Source: JAZDFP01 sp043801445 | GTDB lineage: Bacteria > Planctomycetota > MHYJ01 > JACQXL01 | DNA: 60,416 nucleotides | NCBI GenBank assembly: GCA_043801445.1 | Contig: JAZDMB010000061.1 | Location: forward strand, 1 to 60,416 | Reading direction: 5' to 3' | In this document: piece after piece, positions 58,934-60,416 of the stretch | Layout: every line of letters starts with the position of its first letter | Position numbering within the stretch: position 1 is the stretch's first letter | The notes under the pieces: generated by a model | The model's database searches: none | What the model was told of the DNA's origin: nothing | What the model saw: only the letters and a program-made list of their open reading frames with translations | Made by a program: the position numbers and the translations under genes

Positions 58934-60416
58934 TTATATGTCTCTAACGGGGTGAATAATTTCCTTTAGAATACTTCTCTGGAAAAGATAAGAAAATCCC
59001 AGATATGAAATCGATCCGAGAACTACTAATGTGATGGTTATAATTGTTTCTGCTAATAGTGTTTCTCCTCTGGGCAAATAATGCAAACCAACATAGCAAA
59101 CCACCCCCATCAAAAGACTGCAGATAAGAGGCGATAGCAATCCTGTGAAAAATGATAATAATAAACGCCCCGAGGACATCGGGACGGCTACTTTATTAAG
59201 TATATAAAGAAGAACTATCAAATTCAGAATGGATGAAATCGTGGTGGCTAATGCAATGCCGCTTTCCTTCAACGGCATCACTAAAATAATATTCAATACG
59301 AGATTTATTACTACAGTATAGATACCTACTTTTACCGGTGTCGTCATATCTTTAAGTGAATAAAAGGCGCGATTGATAATTTGAACCGCCCCATAAGACC
59401 AGATACCAATAGCATAAAATACTAAAACATTGCTGGTCCGGAATACTGCTTCCGTCGAGAATGCTTTAATATGGAACAATGATGCTGGCATTGTATAAAA
59501 AGACCAGTGAATAATAGGCTCGGCTAAAATAATAAGACCAACTGAAGCGGGTAGCCCGACAAATAGTGCAATTCGTAATGCCTTTGTTAATTCATTAAAC
59601 ATTCCTTTTAAATCCTTACGAGCCGCATAATCAGCCAGAAATGGGAAAACTGCCGTAGCTAAAGACACTCCTATCAAGGCGAATGGGAATTGCATCATAC
59701 GGTTACCATAATATAAAGCTGATATAGCACCGCTCTCAGGTATGAATATCTGGGCGATAATATAATCAAACATCAGATTAATCTGAAATACGGCCAGCCC
59801 TAAAATAGTCGGTAACATCAACCGTAAAACCTCTTTCAGACCGGGATGATTGAAACTTATTTCGGGTTTATAAGTAATTTTATTCTTAATCAAAGGCGGT
59901 ATCTGGATAATGACTTCGAATAAACCGCCTATCAGGATTGCCCAGGCGATAATAGTTACCTTGTTTTCATCAGTGGTGCTGACCTGCCCTGCTATAATAA
60001 ATCCGGCTATCCAGCAAATATTAAGAACCACCGAAGCAAGCGCCGGCATCATAAAATGCTTGAGACTATTAAGAACCGCCTGTAACAATGCCACTAAACA
60101 AATAAGAGGCAGATAAGGAATCATTATCCTCAACAACTTGAGGAATATCGGAGAAAACATCTTTGACGATTCCACAAAAGAAGGAGCAACAATGGGAATG
60201 ATAAATGTAGTCAGAATAACCAAGCCGGCAATAATACAGAGAACCCCAAATAAAAGAGTAATAATAATGTTGATAAATCTGATAGTCTCGGAACGTGATT
60301 TCTCATTAAGGTAAGAAGAAAGAGTCGGTATAAAAGCGGCGCTCAGGGCTCCTTCGCCAAAAAGCCGGCGGAATAGATTAGGAATAGTAAACGCAAATAT
60401 AAAAGCATCCCAGACC
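58934..60416 (-). CDS. murJ: Lipid II flippase MurJ, 5' end outside the window
   Basis: MVF/MATE-like inner-membrane flippase that moves lipid II across the membrane. The window holds about 493 codons; the frame runs off the right edge with no start. Typical N-terminal blocks are FAFTIPNLFRRLFGEGALSA then AFIPTLSSYL. About 13 helices follow, with the DYIIAQIFIPESGAISALYY segment. Near the C-terminus AVPMSSGR is encoded by a CCGTCCCGATGTCC-type palindrome, and the last residues (IHPVRDI) by the repeated CCCCGTTAGAG phrase. Confidence 0.92.
   Translation of the reverse strand, partial: VWDAFIFAFTIPNLFRRLFGEGALSAAFIPTLSSYLNEKSRSETIRFINIIITLLFGVLCIIAGLVILTTFIIPIVAPSFVESSKMFSPIFLKLLRIMIPYLPLICLVALLQAVLNSLKHFMMPALASVVLNICWIAGFIIAGQVSTTDENKVTIIAWAILIGGLFEVIIQIPPLIKNKITYKPEISFNHPGLKEVLRLMLPTILGLAVFQINLMFDYIIAQIFIPESGAISALYYGNRMMQFPFALIGVSLATAVFPFLADYAARKDLKGMFNELTKALRIALFVGLPASVGLIILAEPIIHWSFYTMPASLFHIKAFSTEAVFRTSNVLVFYAIGIWSYGAVQIINRAFYSLKDMTTPVKVGIYTVVINLVLNIILVMPLKESGIALATTISSILNLIVLLYILNKVAVPMSSGRLLLSFFTGLLSPLICSLLMGVVCYVGLHYLPRGETLLAETIITITLVVLGSISYLGFSYLFQRSILKEIIHPVRDI
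59167..59188. repeat. In-frame palindromic element in murJ
   Basis: CCCCGAGGACATCGGGACGG, a one-base-shorter, one-substitution match to 50505-50525 (CCCCGATGGACATCGGGAC). Confidence 0.8.

Noticed and set aside
1..60416. tRNA or rRNA genes
   Set aside because: No stretch by eye shows a tRNA T-loop with matching acceptor ends, or conserved rRNA blocks. A covariance-model scan would be decisive.

Overview
The window is about 60.4 kb of AT-rich bacterial DNA with 49 protein-coding genes I can support, at least four broken genes, no RNA gene I can recognise, and unusually repeat-laden intergenic space. The cell looks like an anaerobic, Gram-negative-type (diderm) bacterium. It has a bifunctional heptose kinase/adenylyltransferase (LPS core), an AsmA-like protein, a beta-barrel porin, many lipoproteins and two benzoyl-CoA reductase subunits. 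HEAT/PBS-lyase-like repeat proteins, tandem FHA domains fused to a DUF1570-like peptidase, and paired VIT-vWA proteins all point towards Planctomycetota or a relative from an anoxic habitat. That assignment is inference; no marker gene here proves it.

Layout. 0.2-6.6 kb: a HEAT-repeat gene interrupted by an in-frame TGA, exonuclease VII (xseB, xseA), then ymdB and rny, the classic RNase Y neighbourhood. 7.4-11.5 kb: an SH3b protein, a multi-pass membrane protein, a HIT hydrolase, an FmdB zinc ribbon and a degenerate LytM lipoprotein. 11.5-21.6 kb: an accessory anaerobic aromatic block, all on the minus strand, with benzoyl-CoA reductase B- and C-type subunits, a dienoyl-CoA hydratase, a ring-opening hydrolase (BamA/Oah) and an SDR dehydrogenase. 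These are interleaved with a nucleotidyltransferase pair, a ParE/RelE-type toxin-antitoxin pair, an HNH/DNA-methyltransferase pair, and a ferredoxin:thioredoxin reductase-rubredoxin fusion beside a glutaredoxin. The reductase ATPase/activator subunits are not in the window. 21.9-22.4 kb: a compact, strongly signalled transcription unit for a phasin-like protein. 22.6-33 kb: envelope and surface proteins (AsmA-like, a seven-repeat lipoprotein, a C45-peptidase/CBM9 lipoprotein, a HEAT protein). 33-43 kb: hldE, rdgB, guaB, an FHA-peptidase protein and galT. 43-49.7 kb: metal handling (ZIP transporter, NRAMP remnant, zinc/manganese ABC permease and binding protein, porin, His-rich protein) plus a GH16 glycosidase. 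50-55 kb: a 22-bp repeat array, then two VIT-vWA proteins. 55.8-60.4 kb: a GAF/HD-GYP/PilZ protein, der and a 5'-truncated murJ.

The most unusual feature is not a gene. Short GC-rich palindromic elements are scattered through intergenic DNA and also lie in frame inside conserved genes (rdgB, galT, der twice, murJ, the C45 lipoprotein). The copies in galT, rdgB and der add related peptides (PDLSSGQAG, PDLSRRAG, GLASGQAE). This resembles the Rickettsia palindromic elements in behaviour. The second is an exact-period 22-bp C-rich array at 50.06-50.39 kb of unknown role. Several AT-rich phrases, such as the CACAGATT and ACACAAAGG types, fill most gaps between genes, and some have been captured as coding sequence.
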